DNA of 21,910 bases from Sutterella sp. Its GTDB lineage: Bacteria > Pseudomonadota > Gammaproteobacteria > Burkholderiales > Burkholderiaceae_F. The stretch is from assembly GCA_020025965.1 (NCBI GenBank), contig JAHHRG010000032.1:1-21910 (forward strand), read 5' to 3'. Below, one piece after another: positions 7,788 through 15,436 of the stretch (within the stretch, counting starts at the first letter, position 1; every line of letters begins with the position of its first letter). The position numbers were made by a program, and so were the translations under genes. The notes beneath the pieces are model-generated. The model saw only the letters and a list, made by a program, of their open reading frames with translations. It had not been told where the DNA came from and searched no databases.

Positions 7788-8447
7788 TCAAAGACGTTTG
7801 GCAACGCCTTCCATGAGAACGGCAAAGAAAAGCCCAAGGAAGACGAGCGAAAAGATCACGAGCGCGCATTCGGCCATCGATCCCGTCTGCCACCACGGGA
7901 ACAAATACCAACCGCCGGCGTCCTGAATTTGAGCGATCACGCAAGCCTGCCAATCTCCCAAGACCGTTTCCGGAGGAATCACCGGCATGTCCGTACCGCA
8001 CGGACCTTCCGGACGAAAGAGCGCGGGCAGATACGCGTCAAACGGCAGTCCGAAGGGAAAGGTCGGCGTCAAAGAACACAGCTTCACGCCGAAGAGGGCC
8101 GTCGGATCCGAGGATCTCAAAGCCGAATGAATGCTCATGAGCGTCAGGGCATGGAAAATCCCGTAGGCCGACGCGGCGAACCCGACGATATACCCCAAGA
8201 GGCGCATTACTAAAAAACGCGGCGCAATGAGCGGAATCAGTCCGCCGCCGGCAAGCACGAAGAAGGCGAAACGAATATAGACGCACTCTTCGCAGGGCGG
8301 CATCAGGAACCATTGCTGAAAGACAAAGTGCGAAAGCGCGAGCACCGTTACCGAACCGGCGATGAGGCAGAGCCAAGGACCACGACCTTGCAACCAGCCG
8401 ACGAAACGCTCGAGACGCGTGCGGCGAAAAAGGTTTTTGCGATGCAT
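7788..8447 (-). CDS. dsbI: Protein-disulfide oxidoreductase DsbI (DsbB family)
   Basis: A 219-residue inner-membrane protein with four or more hydrophobic segments. A periplasmic CEEC (Cys52, Cys55) follows the first segment in the pattern PPCEECVYIRF. A second periplasmic pair is Cys124 and Cys150, within the segment that contains PFGLPFDAY and FRPEGPCG. This second loop, with PFGLPxD and a PxGxCGxDxPVxP pattern, is typical of DsbI rather than DsbB. DsbI passes electrons from its thiol oxidase DsbL to quinone; with menB/menE nearby, the acceptor here is probably menaquinone (inference). DsbL and its usual client arylsulfate sulfotransferase are not in the window. The ribosome site is a distant GGGGGA. 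A possible -10 GATAAT lies about 70 bp upstream. Confidence 0.85.
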   Translation of the reverse strand: MHRKNLFRRTRLERFVGWLQGRGPWLCLIAGSVTVLALSHFVFQQWFLMPPCEECVYIRFAFFVLAGGGLIPLIAPRFLVMRLLGYIVGFAASAYGIFHALTLMSIHSALRSSDPTALFGVKLCSLTPTFPFGLPFDAYLPALFRPEGPCGTDMPVIPPETVLGDWQACVIAQIQDAGGWYLFPWWQTGSMAECALVIFSLVFLGLFFAVLMEGVAKRL

Positions 8448-8576
8448 ATCGAAAAGTTTCCCCCGGTAAACGATCCAAAGAGCCGCCGAACAGACTGCTC
8501 AATTTTTACCATTATCGGCGAAAACGTCTCTGCGGTCGAGTCCGTGTTGGCAACCGACCGTCCCCGTTAAGCAAAA

Positions 8577-8597
8577 GAAGTGTTTTCCTTACACTTC
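8577..8597 (-). terminator. Intrinsic terminator of the BCCT transporter gene
   Basis: On the minus strand GAAGTGT pairs perfectly with ACACTTC (7 bp, 7-nt loop) and is followed by TTTTGCTT. The hairpin begins inside the last codons of the BCCT gene, and its TAA stop (8589-8591) lies at the loop edge. The position fits only transcription of the BCCT gene. Confidence 0.6.
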
Positions 8598-10595
8598 CGA
8601 CAAGCGATTAACCCGACGCAGGAAGCCCAAATGTTTTTCATATTGGTCAAGAACGTCGTGAATGATCTGCTCGCCCGACCAGCCCATCACGTCGTAATCC
8701 TGTCCGCCTTCCCTCAGAAAGACTTCCGCTCGCATATGTTCGGTTGACCAATCGTCTTCCGCTTCTTCGGCGTCTTCCACTTCGATTTCCGTATGCGCGT
8801 AATTTTTAAGTCGAATCTGATAGACAAAATCGTCGACACCGTCAAAATGAATCACCAGTGTCAGCCGATTCTTTTCGTGCTTGAGTTGAGCATCCAGTCC
8901 TTCGGTTCTAAAGACTGCAGCAACTTGAAGCAATGCAGGACGAATCACGGCACTCGTATATTCCTCGACCTTCCCGGAAGAGGGATTGCGCAGAATGGTC
9001 CGAATACGATGTCGCCAAGACCCCGGTTCCCTCGACACAACGGGAGCGAGTTTCGTCGTCAGAAGGCTCTGTCGTTTCAAATCGTCCGCTCTCAGCGCTT
9101 TAAAGAGACCGGCCAGCGCAAACAGCATCACAACCGAAAAAGGCAAAGCCGACACAAGCGTGATCGTCTGCAAAGCCGTCAGGCCGTCGGCCTTGAGCAA
9201 AAAGAGTGCGGAAAGCCCGGAAACGGCACACCAGTAGACCTTTTGCCGCGCCGGCGTTTTGGAAGCGCCGCCGGAAGAAAGCGTATCGGCAACGAGCGCT
9301 CCGGAATCGGCCGAGGTCACGAAGAAGATGAGGATCATCAGGAGAGCCACACCGGTGAGCACCTGTGACATCGGGAAAAAGTTAAAGAACTCAAAGAGCG
9401 CGACCGACACATCGGACTTTACCGTTGCGGCCAATGTCGCAGCTCCCCGATTCATGATGAGGTCGATCGCCGAATTGCCGAAAGCCGTCATCCAGAGAAG
9501 CGTAAAACCGGCCGGCACCAACAGTACGCCGGTAATGAATTCGCGGATCGTTCGACCTCGAGAAATCCGTGCGATAAAAAGCCCGACAAAGGGAGACCAA
9601 GAAAGCCACCAGCCCCAGTAGAGAAGCGTCCAACCGCCCAGCCAATCGAGAGACTTCGGTTCGTAGGCGTAAAGATTGAAAGTTTTCGAAATCAGACCTG
9701 AAATGTAAAGGCCCGTATTTTCAACAAAATGCTTGAGAAGCGACGTCGTGGGTCCCACGACAATGACCATCAGAAGAAGAGCCAGCGCGAGAAAAAGGTT
9801 GGCTTCCGAAAGCCATTTAATCCCCTTACCGAGTCCAGATGCCGCAGAGACGGCCGCCAGGCCGGTGACAAACAGGATCAAGACACTTTGCATGACGACG
9901 CTCGGTTCAATTCCGAAGAGATGATTGAGACCGCCAGAAATCTGTAAAACCCCGAAGCCCATTGACGTGGCAACGCCAAAAACGGTTCCCAGCACCGCAA
10001 ATACGTCAACCGCATTTCCGATCGGACCGTCAATTCGATCGCCGATCAAAGGATAGAGGGCACTTCTCATGGTGAGAGGAAGTCGTTGGCGGTAGCTGAA
10101 ATAGGCTAGAACCAAACCGACGGCCGCATAGATGGCCCAGGCGTGCAGACCCCAGTGAAAAAAGGTGAGTTCCAGTGCTTCTCGTGCGGCTTCGACACTG
10201 CCGCCCTCACCTACCGGCGGTTCGAGAAAGTGCATGACCGGTTCGGCCACACCGAAAAACATAATCCCGATCCCCATCCCGCAGGAAAAGAGCATGGCAA
10301 ACCAGGTATGAAGCGCATGGGCCGGTGCCGAATCGTCGGGACCGAGACGGATGGATCCGAAACGCGATGCGGCCACGTAAACGGTAGAAAGCAAAATCAC
10401 CGCAACGGTCAGAATGGTGAACCACGACAGGTCGGACACAATAAATGACTGCACTCGTCCGACATTCCGGGCTGTGGCTTCGGGGAAGAAAGCGGCCATT
10501 GAGACGATGGCGAAGATCAGTATCGAGGCCGGTAAAAAAACGCCGGGCTTCGCTTTTGGGAAAGCCCGCTTCAGAAATGGGTATTGTCGTGTCAT
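8589..10595 (-). CDS. BCCT-family choline/betaine transporter, BetT-like
   Basis: A 668-residue BCCT transporter with about 12 membrane segments. The family signature is GWTLLYWGWWLSWSP (321-335) and the glycine stretch is GMGIGIMFFGVAEP (107-120). A long cytoplasmic C-terminal tail (about 500-668) ends in a DVLDQYEKHLGFLRR pattern, as in the osmosensing tail of E. coli BetT. It should import choline or a related quaternary amine with H+ or Na+. No betaine-synthesis or choline-lyase gene is adjacent. I start it at 10595, where AAGGAG stands 6 nt before ATG. An open frame reaches back to 10679, but that extension has no ribosome site and is not membrane-like. An intrinsic terminator and a structured stretch lie upstream of the start. 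Confidence 0.85.
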   Translation of the reverse strand: MTRQYPFLKRAFPKAKPGVFLPASILIFAIVSMAAFFPEATARNVGRVQSFIVSDLSWFTILTVAVILLSTVYVAASRFGSIRLGPDDSAPAHALHTWFAMLFSCGMGIGIMFFGVAEPVMHFLEPPVGEGGSVEAAREALELTFFHWGLHAWAIYAAVGLVLAYFSYRQRLPLTMRSALYPLIGDRIDGPIGNAVDVFAVLGTVFGVATSMGFGVLQISGGLNHLFGIEPSVVMQSVLILFVTGLAAVSAASGLGKGIKWLSEANLFLALALLLMVIVVGPTTSLLKHFVENTGLYISGLISKTFNLYAYEPKSLDWLGGWTLLYWGWWLSWSPFVGLFIARISRGRTIREFITGVLLVPAGFTLLWMTAFGNSAIDLIMNRGAATLAATVKSDVSVALFEFFNFFPMSQVLTGVALLMILIFFVTSADSGALVADTLSSGGASKTPARQKVYWCAVSGLSALFLLKADGLTALQTITLVSALPFSVVMLFALAGLFKALRADDLKRQSLLTTKLAPVVSREPGSWRHRIRTILRNPSSGKVEEYTSAVIRPALLQVAAVFRTEGLDAQLKHEKNRLTLVIHFDGVDDFVYQIRLKNYAHTEIEVEDAEEAEDDWSTEHMRAEVFLREGGQDYDVMGWSGEQIIHDVLDQYEKHLGFLRRVNRLSEV

Positions 10596-10687
10596 ACGGT
10601 TCTCCTTTCGTGTTGTCGTTCGAGCATTAGAGATACCGACACCCGCGAGAATGCCGATTGTCAGGAATCGTCTCGGCAAAATTTCCT

Positions 10688-10717
10688 AAAAAAAAAGGGC
10701 TGATTAAATACAACCCT
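10688..10717 (-). terminator. Intrinsic terminator upstream of the BCCT gene (attenuator or end of a small RNA)
   Basis: On the minus strand AGGGTTG (10717-10711) pairs with CAGCCCT (10702-10696; one G-U pair) over an 8-nt loop. It is followed directly by nine T residues (10695-10688). No coding gene ends just before it, and the menE transcript already stops at 10963-11004, so it must serve a transcript begun in between. Confidence 0.65.
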
Positions 10718-10742
10718 CTTTAGCTTTTCATACAAATGACAG

Positions 10743-10801
10743 CGGCCAGCCGGCCGTTTTCCGGTATTACGCAAAAACGCCGCGCCCTCGGGCGATACCG
10801 G
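10743..10801 (-). ncRNA. Candidate structured leader RNA element
   Basis: On the minus strand CCGGTAT (10801-10795) and ATACCGG (10767-10761) form a perfect 7-bp closing helix. It encloses a CGCC/GGCG hairpin with a four-base loop (10794-10783) and a second short G/C arm. After the closing helix comes a CGGCC/GGCCG hairpin (about 10756-10743), then the T-tailed terminator. A junction-like fold followed by a terminator upstream of a transporter gene resembles a riboswitch or attenuator. I recognise no known class. Confidence 0.4.
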
Positions 10802-10962
10802 TCAATAAAAATATGAACGCTTGTACTGTCGGATTAAACGATTCCTTCCTGATTTTTTCCGTAACAAGACTAACATAAACGACAATATTTTTCGACCGAA
10901 GTCTGCTAAATGTTACCTAATCACACATTTCTCTTTGTTTTTTGACGAGACGCGGCTAAAAC

Positions 10963-11004
10963 AAAACCCGAACTGCCTCTGCGAAAACGGGCAATTCGGG
11001 TTTT
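10963..11004 (-). terminator. Strong intrinsic terminator of menE
   Basis: Fifteen bases (10963-10977) pair with 10990-11004 with only one G-U wobble, over a 12-nt loop. On the minus strand it is followed by GTTTTAG and lies 24 bp after the menE stop. T-runs on both sides mean it could also stop plus-strand transcription. Confidence 0.8.
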
Positions 11005-11027
11005 CCTTTTTTCGGCTGTCCCTGCGT

Positions 11028-12473
11028 TTAGACGACGCACTTGTAATGAAGCACTTCAAGTTCAAGTCCTTCCAAGACGAAGGGACGTCGTTCGGGCTTA
11101 CCTGCAGCGGTCACCGGCAAGGCTCCCACTCGCGCCAGACGACGCGGGCATTTGTAGGGAGCCAACTTATCTTTCAGCGCAGCCACAATCTCACGGTTTG
11201 ACGGTCCGTCGCCAATCGTCACGATCAGAGCCGTCACGATCGCCCCCCAAACGGGGTCGGGCAACCCCACCACTCTCGCGGCACGAATGCCGGAAATCGT
11301 TTCCAGCGCGTTTTCGATCTCAACGGGATAGACGTTTTCTCCCCCGGACAAAATCAAATCGGTGCGGCGCGCAAGCACGCGCAGTCGCCCGTCTTCGGCC
11401 CATTCGCCCAAGTCACCCGTCGGATACCAGGCGTTTTTGTCAAATCGTTGTCCGCCCCAATAGCCGGTCGCCAGCATCTCGCCTTTGACCCAGATTTCAC
11501 CCTTTCTGATATCGACCTCTACACCGCTGTTGGGTAGTCCCAGGGAATCTGCCGGCAAAAAGCGTTCGGCAAAGGGCGTCGTCACCACATTGCTCGCCGT
11601 TTCCGTCATCCCGTAAGTGGTCATGACCGGCCAGCCCGCTTCAATCGCACGCCGACGCAAAGCCAAGGGCATGGCCGCCCCGCCCACCAACAGGGTTCGG
11701 AGCGTTTCGGGCGGTTTCCGATCGTTCGATTCGTCGAGAATCTTGGCGAGCATCGTGGGCACAATGGAAGCGACCGTCACGCGATCGGTTTCGAGAGATG
11801 CCAAGAATCCGTCCACGGTAAAGTCGCCCGAGAGAGCAACGGTGGCCCCCGCCATCAAACAGCGAGTGAGAATCGAAAAGCCGCCGATGCGAGCGGGCGA
11901 GATGGCCAGCTGCCACACGTCGGTATCCGAGAGAGGCAAATTTGCCGCATTGGCGCAGGCGCTCGCCACGAGTGCGTCACGGGAAATCATCGCGGGCTTC
12001 GCACGCCCGGTCGTCCCCGAAGTAAACATCACGACGGCCGTACCTTCGGGCAAAGGCTCGCGGATGTTGTCCAAGGTTTCGTTCAGAGTTTCCAATTCGC
12101 GCGCCGTCAGCTTGCCGCTCAGAAGGATGAGCGGACGCCCGACCTCCAAAGCGGCCCAGACGGTTAGAACAGTCCGTTCGTCGGCTCGGGCAACGAGTCG
12201 CAAAGGCAGCCTCTCTTTTTCTGCCTCACCCGACTCTTCACACCGAGTTTCGCTCGTTATTTCGGCACACCAGGCATCAATGATCCCCATTGTCCGGCGT
12301 GCCGCCTCCTCCCAAGAAAGTTCGCCTTCCGGCCCGCGAAGCGCCACTCCCATAGGCTTCGTTCGGGACCACCGGCGAACGGACAGCTCTACCGACGGAT
12401 ATGAGTGACCCGTCTCTCCATAGGGGGAGACGCTTTTCACCCAATCGCAACCGGTCATCAAACTGACGATCAT
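11028..12473 (-). CDS. menE: o-succinylbenzoate-CoA ligase (MenE)
   Basis: A 481-residue AMP-forming ligase that activates o-succinylbenzoate with ATP and CoA in menaquinone synthesis. Motifs are the phosphate loop FTSGTTGRAKP (150-160), TYGMTETAS (286-294), YPTGDLGEW (350-358), the hinge RTDLILSGGENVYP (370-383), and the C-terminal catalytic Lys459 in AAGKPERRP. Length and motifs fit MenE. The direct neighbour is menB, which uses the product; only 18 bp separate them, so they are co-transcribed. AGAGG sits 9 nt before the ATG at 12473; a second ATG in frame at 12458 is less favoured. The other men genes are not in the window. The assignment is helped by menB, since acyl-CoA ligases look alike. 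Confidence 0.88.
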   Translation of the reverse strand: MIVSLMTGCDWVKSVSPYGETGHSYPSVELSVRRWSRTKPMGVALRGPEGELSWEEAARRTMGIIDAWCAEITSETRCEESGEAEKERLPLRLVARADERTVLTVWAALEVGRPLILLSGKLTARELETLNETLDNIREPLPEGTAVVMFTSGTTGRAKPAMISRDALVASACANAANLPLSDTDVWQLAISPARIGGFSILTRCLMAGATVALSGDFTVDGFLASLETDRVTVASIVPTMLAKILDESNDRKPPETLRTLLVGGAAMPLALRRRAIEAGWPVMTTYGMTETASNVVTTPFAERFLPADSLGLPNSGVEVDIRKGEIWVKGEMLATGYWGGQRFDKNAWYPTGDLGEWAEDGRLRVLARRTDLILSGGENVYPVEIENALETISGIRAARVVGLPDPVWGAIVTALIVTIGDGPSNREIVAALKDKLAPYKCPRRLARVGALPVTAAGKPERRPFVLEGLELEVLHYKCVV

Positions 12474-12491
12474 CGCGAAGCGCCTCTTTGG

Positions 12492-13346
12492 TTACGGCAG
12501 GCGCTTAAATTTCGTAAAGTCCGGACGGCGCTTTTCAAGGAAAGCATTCTTGCCTTCACGGCCTTCGTCCGTCATGTAGTAAAGGAGCGTCGCGTTGCCG
12601 GCCAACTCCTGCAGCCCTGCCTGACCGTCGCAGTCGGCGTTCAAAGCGGCCTTCAGGCAACGGATGGCAAGAGGAGAGTTGGCGAGCATTTCGCGACACC
12701 ACTGAACCGTTTCGGCTTCGAGGTCCTCAAGCGGAACGACCGTATTGACGAGACCCATGTCGAGGGCTTCCTTGGCGCTGTAGAAGCGGCAGAGGAACCA
12801 GATTTCACGGGCCTTCTTCTGGCCGACGATACGAGCCATGTAGCTGGCACCCCAGCCGCCGTCAAAGGAACCGACTCGCGGACCCGTCTGACCGAACTGA
12901 GCGTTTTCAGCGGCAATCGTGAGGTCGCACATCATATGCAGGACGTGACCGCCGCCCACACACCAGCCCGCGACCATCGCCACGACGGGCTTCGGACAAT
13001 TGCGAATCTGACGCTGGAAGTCAAGTACATTCAAACGCGGCGTACCGTCGTCGCCCACATAACCGCCCGTACCGCGAACCTTCTGGTCGCCGCCCGAGCA
13101 GAAAGCCTTTTCGCCCATGCCCGTCAGGATGATGACACCGATGGCGTCATCGTTACGGGCATCGTCCAAGGCACGGCACATTTCCATCACGGTCTGCGGA
13201 CGGAAAGCGTTGTGAACCTGAGGACGATTGATCGTGATCTTGGCAATCCCTTCTTCTGACTTTTCATAAACGATATCCGTGAAGTCGCCCGCTTTCTTCC
13301 ATTCGGGAATTCGCGGCATATCGGAGGTATCGAGCATCGGTTGCAT
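12492..13346 (-). CDS. menB: 1,4-dihydroxy-2-naphthoyl-CoA synthase (MenB)
   Basis: A 284-residue crotonase-fold enzyme that closes the second ring of the naphthoquinone from o-succinylbenzoyl-CoA. Typical MenB segments are FCSGGDQ (oxyanion region, 82-88), GGGHVLHMMCDLTIAAENA, and QTGPRVGSFDGGWG, which carries the MenB Ser and Asp and the loop that binds bicarbonate in this class. The C-terminal KRRPDFTKFKRLP is also MenB-like. AAAGGA lies 9 nt before the ATG at 13346. Upstream, 40 bp away on the same strand and without a terminator, is a Bug-type solute receptor; downstream is menE. The three probably share one transcript from the divergent control region near 14440. Confidence 0.93.
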   Translation of the reverse strand: MQPMLDTSDMPRIPEWKKAGDFTDIVYEKSEEGIAKITINRPQVHNAFRPQTVMEMCRALDDARNDDAIGVIILTGMGEKAFCSGGDQKVRGTGGYVGDDGTPRLNVLDFQRQIRNCPKPVVAMVAGWCVGGGHVLHMMCDLTIAAENAQFGQTGPRVGSFDGGWGASYMARIVGQKKAREIWFLCRFYSAKEALDMGLVNTVVPLEDLEAETVQWCREMLANSPLAIRCLKAALNADCDGQAGLQELAGNATLLYYMTDEGREGKNAFLEKRRPDFTKFKRLP

Positions 13347-13386
13347 GATGTATTTCCTTTAAATAATGAATCTTGTCGGTCCGAGA

Positions 13387-14367
13387 TCAGTTCGCCGTGG
13401 CCTTGACGGCCTTGACGAGATCGCGCCACTTGGGCGTTTCGGACTTGATAAAAGCGGCAAAGTCTTCGGGAGTCCCCGGTTGTGCCACAGCCCCCATTTT
13501 CGTGAGTCGGGCCTTCACCGTCGGATCGGCCAAGGCCGACTGAAGCGCACGGTTAAGTTCCGCCACTTGTTCGTCGGGCATGCCGAGCGGCGCAACAAAG
13601 CCGTCCCAGGCATAGATGCCCGCCCCTTCGGCACCGAGTTCGGCCATGGTGGGAACGTCGGGCAACAAAGGAGATCGAGCGGGCGTCGTCACGGCCAGCG
13701 CCTTCAAACGGCCCGACTTCGCGTGCGGGAGCGCATTGGGCATCACGTCGATCATGAAGGGGACGCGGCCCGCCAACACTTCCATCATCGAGGCGGCACC
13801 GCCCGCATGCGGAATGTGATTGAGTTCGATCCCGAGCGCCGCTGACAAGGCGGAACCCGCCAAATGACTCGTCGTCCCGACGCCGGCACTGCCGTAAGCC
13901 AGAACGCCCGGATTCTTCTTAGCGTAGTCAACGAGACTCTTGAAGTCGGTGACGCCCGGCACGGCCTTGTCGTTTAAGACCATGAGAAGACCCAAGGTGG
14001 AAAGACGGCCGATGGGCTTCAAATCCGTCAGCGGATCAAAGCCGCGATTGCCGTGCAGATGCGCGTTCACGCACATAATGCCGTTCGTCACATAGCCGAT
14101 CGTTTGGTCGGCGGGTTCGGCCTTTGCGACCTGCCCTGTACCGATGGAGCCGCCGGCCCCCGGTTTGTTCTGAACCCAGAGATTGATCCCCGAGGCCTTC
14201 ACCATACCTTCGACAACGGTACGCGCCAAGACGTCACCGCCGCCTCCCGGCGGGAAAGGCACAACGGTGCAAATCTCTTTGGCCTTGGCGGCCAAAGCGG
14301 GAGTCAATCCCGAAGCGGCAAACCCGGCAAGGGCTGCCATGAAGGCGAGAGACGTACGGCGCTGCAT
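13387..14367 (-). CDS. Bug/TctC-family periplasmic substrate-binding protein
   Basis: A 326-residue receptor of the tripartite tricarboxylate transporter family. An N-terminal signal peptide (Arg-rich start, hydrophobic core, cleavage likely near ALAA at 25-28) precedes the mature protein. The mature part starts with the typical VVPFPPGGGGDVLAR loop (35-49) and contains NKPGAGGSIG and the YGSAGVGTTSHL segment that contact carboxylate ligands in Bug proteins. The ligand cannot be deduced. No TctA or TctB membrane subunit is present, which is common for this expanded betaproteobacterial family. The receptor is the first gene of an apparent operon with menB and menE, an unusual partner. GGAAG stands about 7 nt before ATG. 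A TetR-type gene is divergent across 245 bp. Confidence 0.9.
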   Translation of the reverse strand: MQRRTSLAFMAALAGFAASGLTPALAAKAKEICTVVPFPPGGGGDVLARTVVEGMVKASGINLWVQNKPGAGGSIGTGQVAKAEPADQTIGYVTNGIMCVNAHLHGNRGFDPLTDLKPIGRLSTLGLLMVLNDKAVPGVTDFKSLVDYAKKNPGVLAYGSAGVGTTSHLAGSALSAALGIELNHIPHAGGAASMMEVLAGRVPFMIDVMPNALPHAKSGRLKALAVTTPARSPLLPDVPTMAELGAEGAGIYAWDGFVAPLGMPDEQVAELNRALQSALADPTVKARLTKMGAVAQPGTPEDFAAFIKSETPKWRDLVKAVKATAN

Positions 14368-14437
14368 GACTGAGCTTCCAAAAGAGCCCCCGACCGACGT
14401 CGATCAAGGACCGGTGAGGCAATAAAAACTGTTTTTC

Positions 14438-14474
14438 GTACTCTTCGGTACGGATGTACCGTATAGTACAGTAC
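14438..14474. promoter_or_regulatory. GTAC-rich operator between the Bug receptor/menBE and the TetR gene
   Basis: Five GTAC tetramers start at 14438, 14448, 14456, 14466 and 14471. Two of them form the perfect 16-bp palindrome CGGTAC-GGAT-GTACCG (14446-14461), the size of a TetR-family operator. A plus-strand -10 box TATAGT (14462-14467) abuts the palindrome, so a bound repressor would block its -35 region. The location in the divergent spacer suggests that the adjacent TetR protein controls itself and the leftward operon. Confidence 0.5.
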
Positions 14475-14612
14475 AAAAGAAACGCATGCAAGCGGTGCCC
14501 GTCTCTTCTCCCGATCTCGTCGGCGACAAAGGAAATGAGCAAATGTTTTAAAATAGTCGGAACTTCGGATCGGTGCGACTTCACCGATCCTTTTATCCAA
14601 GGAGACCCCGCT

Positions 14613-15281
14613 TTGTCAGACGCGACACCCACGGCATCGAATCCGTTCACCAGTACCGCCACCGCACCGACCGCCAAAGGCCGCGAACGCATGACGGAAC
14701 TTCTCACGCATGCCATCGATACTTTTATCGAACTGGGCTACGAACGCGCCTCACTTGAAAAGATCATTAAAAAGTCGGGCGGCTCGCGCTCAACCGTCTA
14801 TCAGCGTTACGGCAATAAAGAAGGCCTCTTTATCGCGGCGCTGCAAATGATGGCGGACGACATCTACTCGGCCTACGTCGCGGCCTATTCGCACGAGCGA
14901 AGCTTGAAGGACGAACTTCTCACCTTCGGTTCGATCTTTTTGACGCAGATGCTCTCGCCTCGTGCGGTCGGCGCGTCGCGTCTGATCATTGCCGAAACGC
15001 CGCGTTTGCCCGATATCGGCCGATGGTTCTATCGCGACGGCATTGCGATGAGTTACGAATGCTTCGCGAAGGTTTTGGAAAACCACATCGATGCGCCCCT
15101 GCCGGAATTGACCGATCTCGCCTCCCGCTATATCGAAACCTTAAAGGGTCCCCTCTTCATGCGTGCCCTCTGCCAGCCCGACGTCTCGCCCACGACAGAA
15201 GAAATCGAACGCGAGGTCGAGAGCGCTGCGAAATTGGTTCTCACTTATATTGAAGCGACCTACCCCGACAGGATTCACTAA
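14613..15281 (+). CDS. TetR/AcrR-family regulator, AefR-like C-terminal domain
   Basis: A 222-residue repressor-type protein. The N-terminal helix-turn-helix (about 26-72) ends in SGGSRSTVYQRYGNKEGLF, the TetR recognition helix pattern. The C-terminal domain has the RLIIAETPRLPDIGRWFYRDG segment typical of AefR-like regulators (TetR_C_7). I start it at TTG 14613, because AAGGAG stands 8 nt before it (14599-14604). The open frame extends back to 14454, but that part has no ribosome site and would overlap the operator. It is divergent from the Bug receptor-menBE operon and probably represses it and itself; the effector is unknown. A strong terminator follows at 15335. Confidence 0.85.
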   Translation: MSDATPTASNPFTSTATAPTAKGRERMTELLTHAIDTFIELGYERASLEKIIKKSGGSRSTVYQRYGNKEGLFIAALQMMADDIYSAYVAAYSHERSLKDELLTFGSIFLTQMLSPRAVGASRLIIAETPRLPDIGRWFYRDGIAMSYECFAKVLENHIDAPLPELTDLASRYIETLKGPLFMRALCQPDVSPTTEEIEREVESAAKLVLTYIEATYPDRIH

Positions 15282-15334
15282 ACCGGTTGAGAGAGTGAGC
15301 CGGCACTTCGCATTCAGTGCCCTCAAAACGGAAG

Positions 15335-15370
15335 AAGGCGTGCAAACACAAAGCTTGCACGCCTTTTTTG
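15335..15370 (+). terminator. Strong intrinsic terminator after the TetR gene
   Basis: AAGGCGTGCAA (15335-15345) pairs perfectly with TTGCACGCCTT (15355-15365) over a 9-nt loop and is followed by a T-run (to 15369). The first Dps gene ends on the opposite strand 67 bp further on, so it may also stop that transcript, although the T-run on that side is poor. Confidence 0.85.
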
Positions 15371-15436
15371 TCTTCCGGCTTGGAGCTCTCTCAAACCCCA
15401 AGCGACCCACATCAATCGGTACTTGCGTCCGAAGAA

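Larger units (their letters stand above)
10596..11027 (-). other. Gene-free stretch between menE and the BCCT gene, with two terminators and structured RNA potential
   Basis: No gene is visible in these 432 bases. Reading the minus strand, the stretch contains the menE terminator (10963-11004), then about 160 bp of AT-rich sequence. Next come a GC-rich structured block (10743-10801), a second intrinsic terminator (10688-10717) and a 90-nt leader to the BCCT start. A 126-codon plus-strand frame (10821-11201) runs into menE antisense and shows no family. Confidence 0.6.

Noticed and set aside
10596..10679. 28-residue N-terminal extension of the BCCT transporter
   Set aside because: A strong AAGGAG precedes the ATG at 10595. 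The extension has no ribosome site and is Arg/Thr-rich, unlike BetT N-termini.
10821..11201. 126-codon plus-strand frame between the BCCT gene and menE
   Set aside because: It spans the menE terminator and runs antisense into menE, with no recognisable domain.
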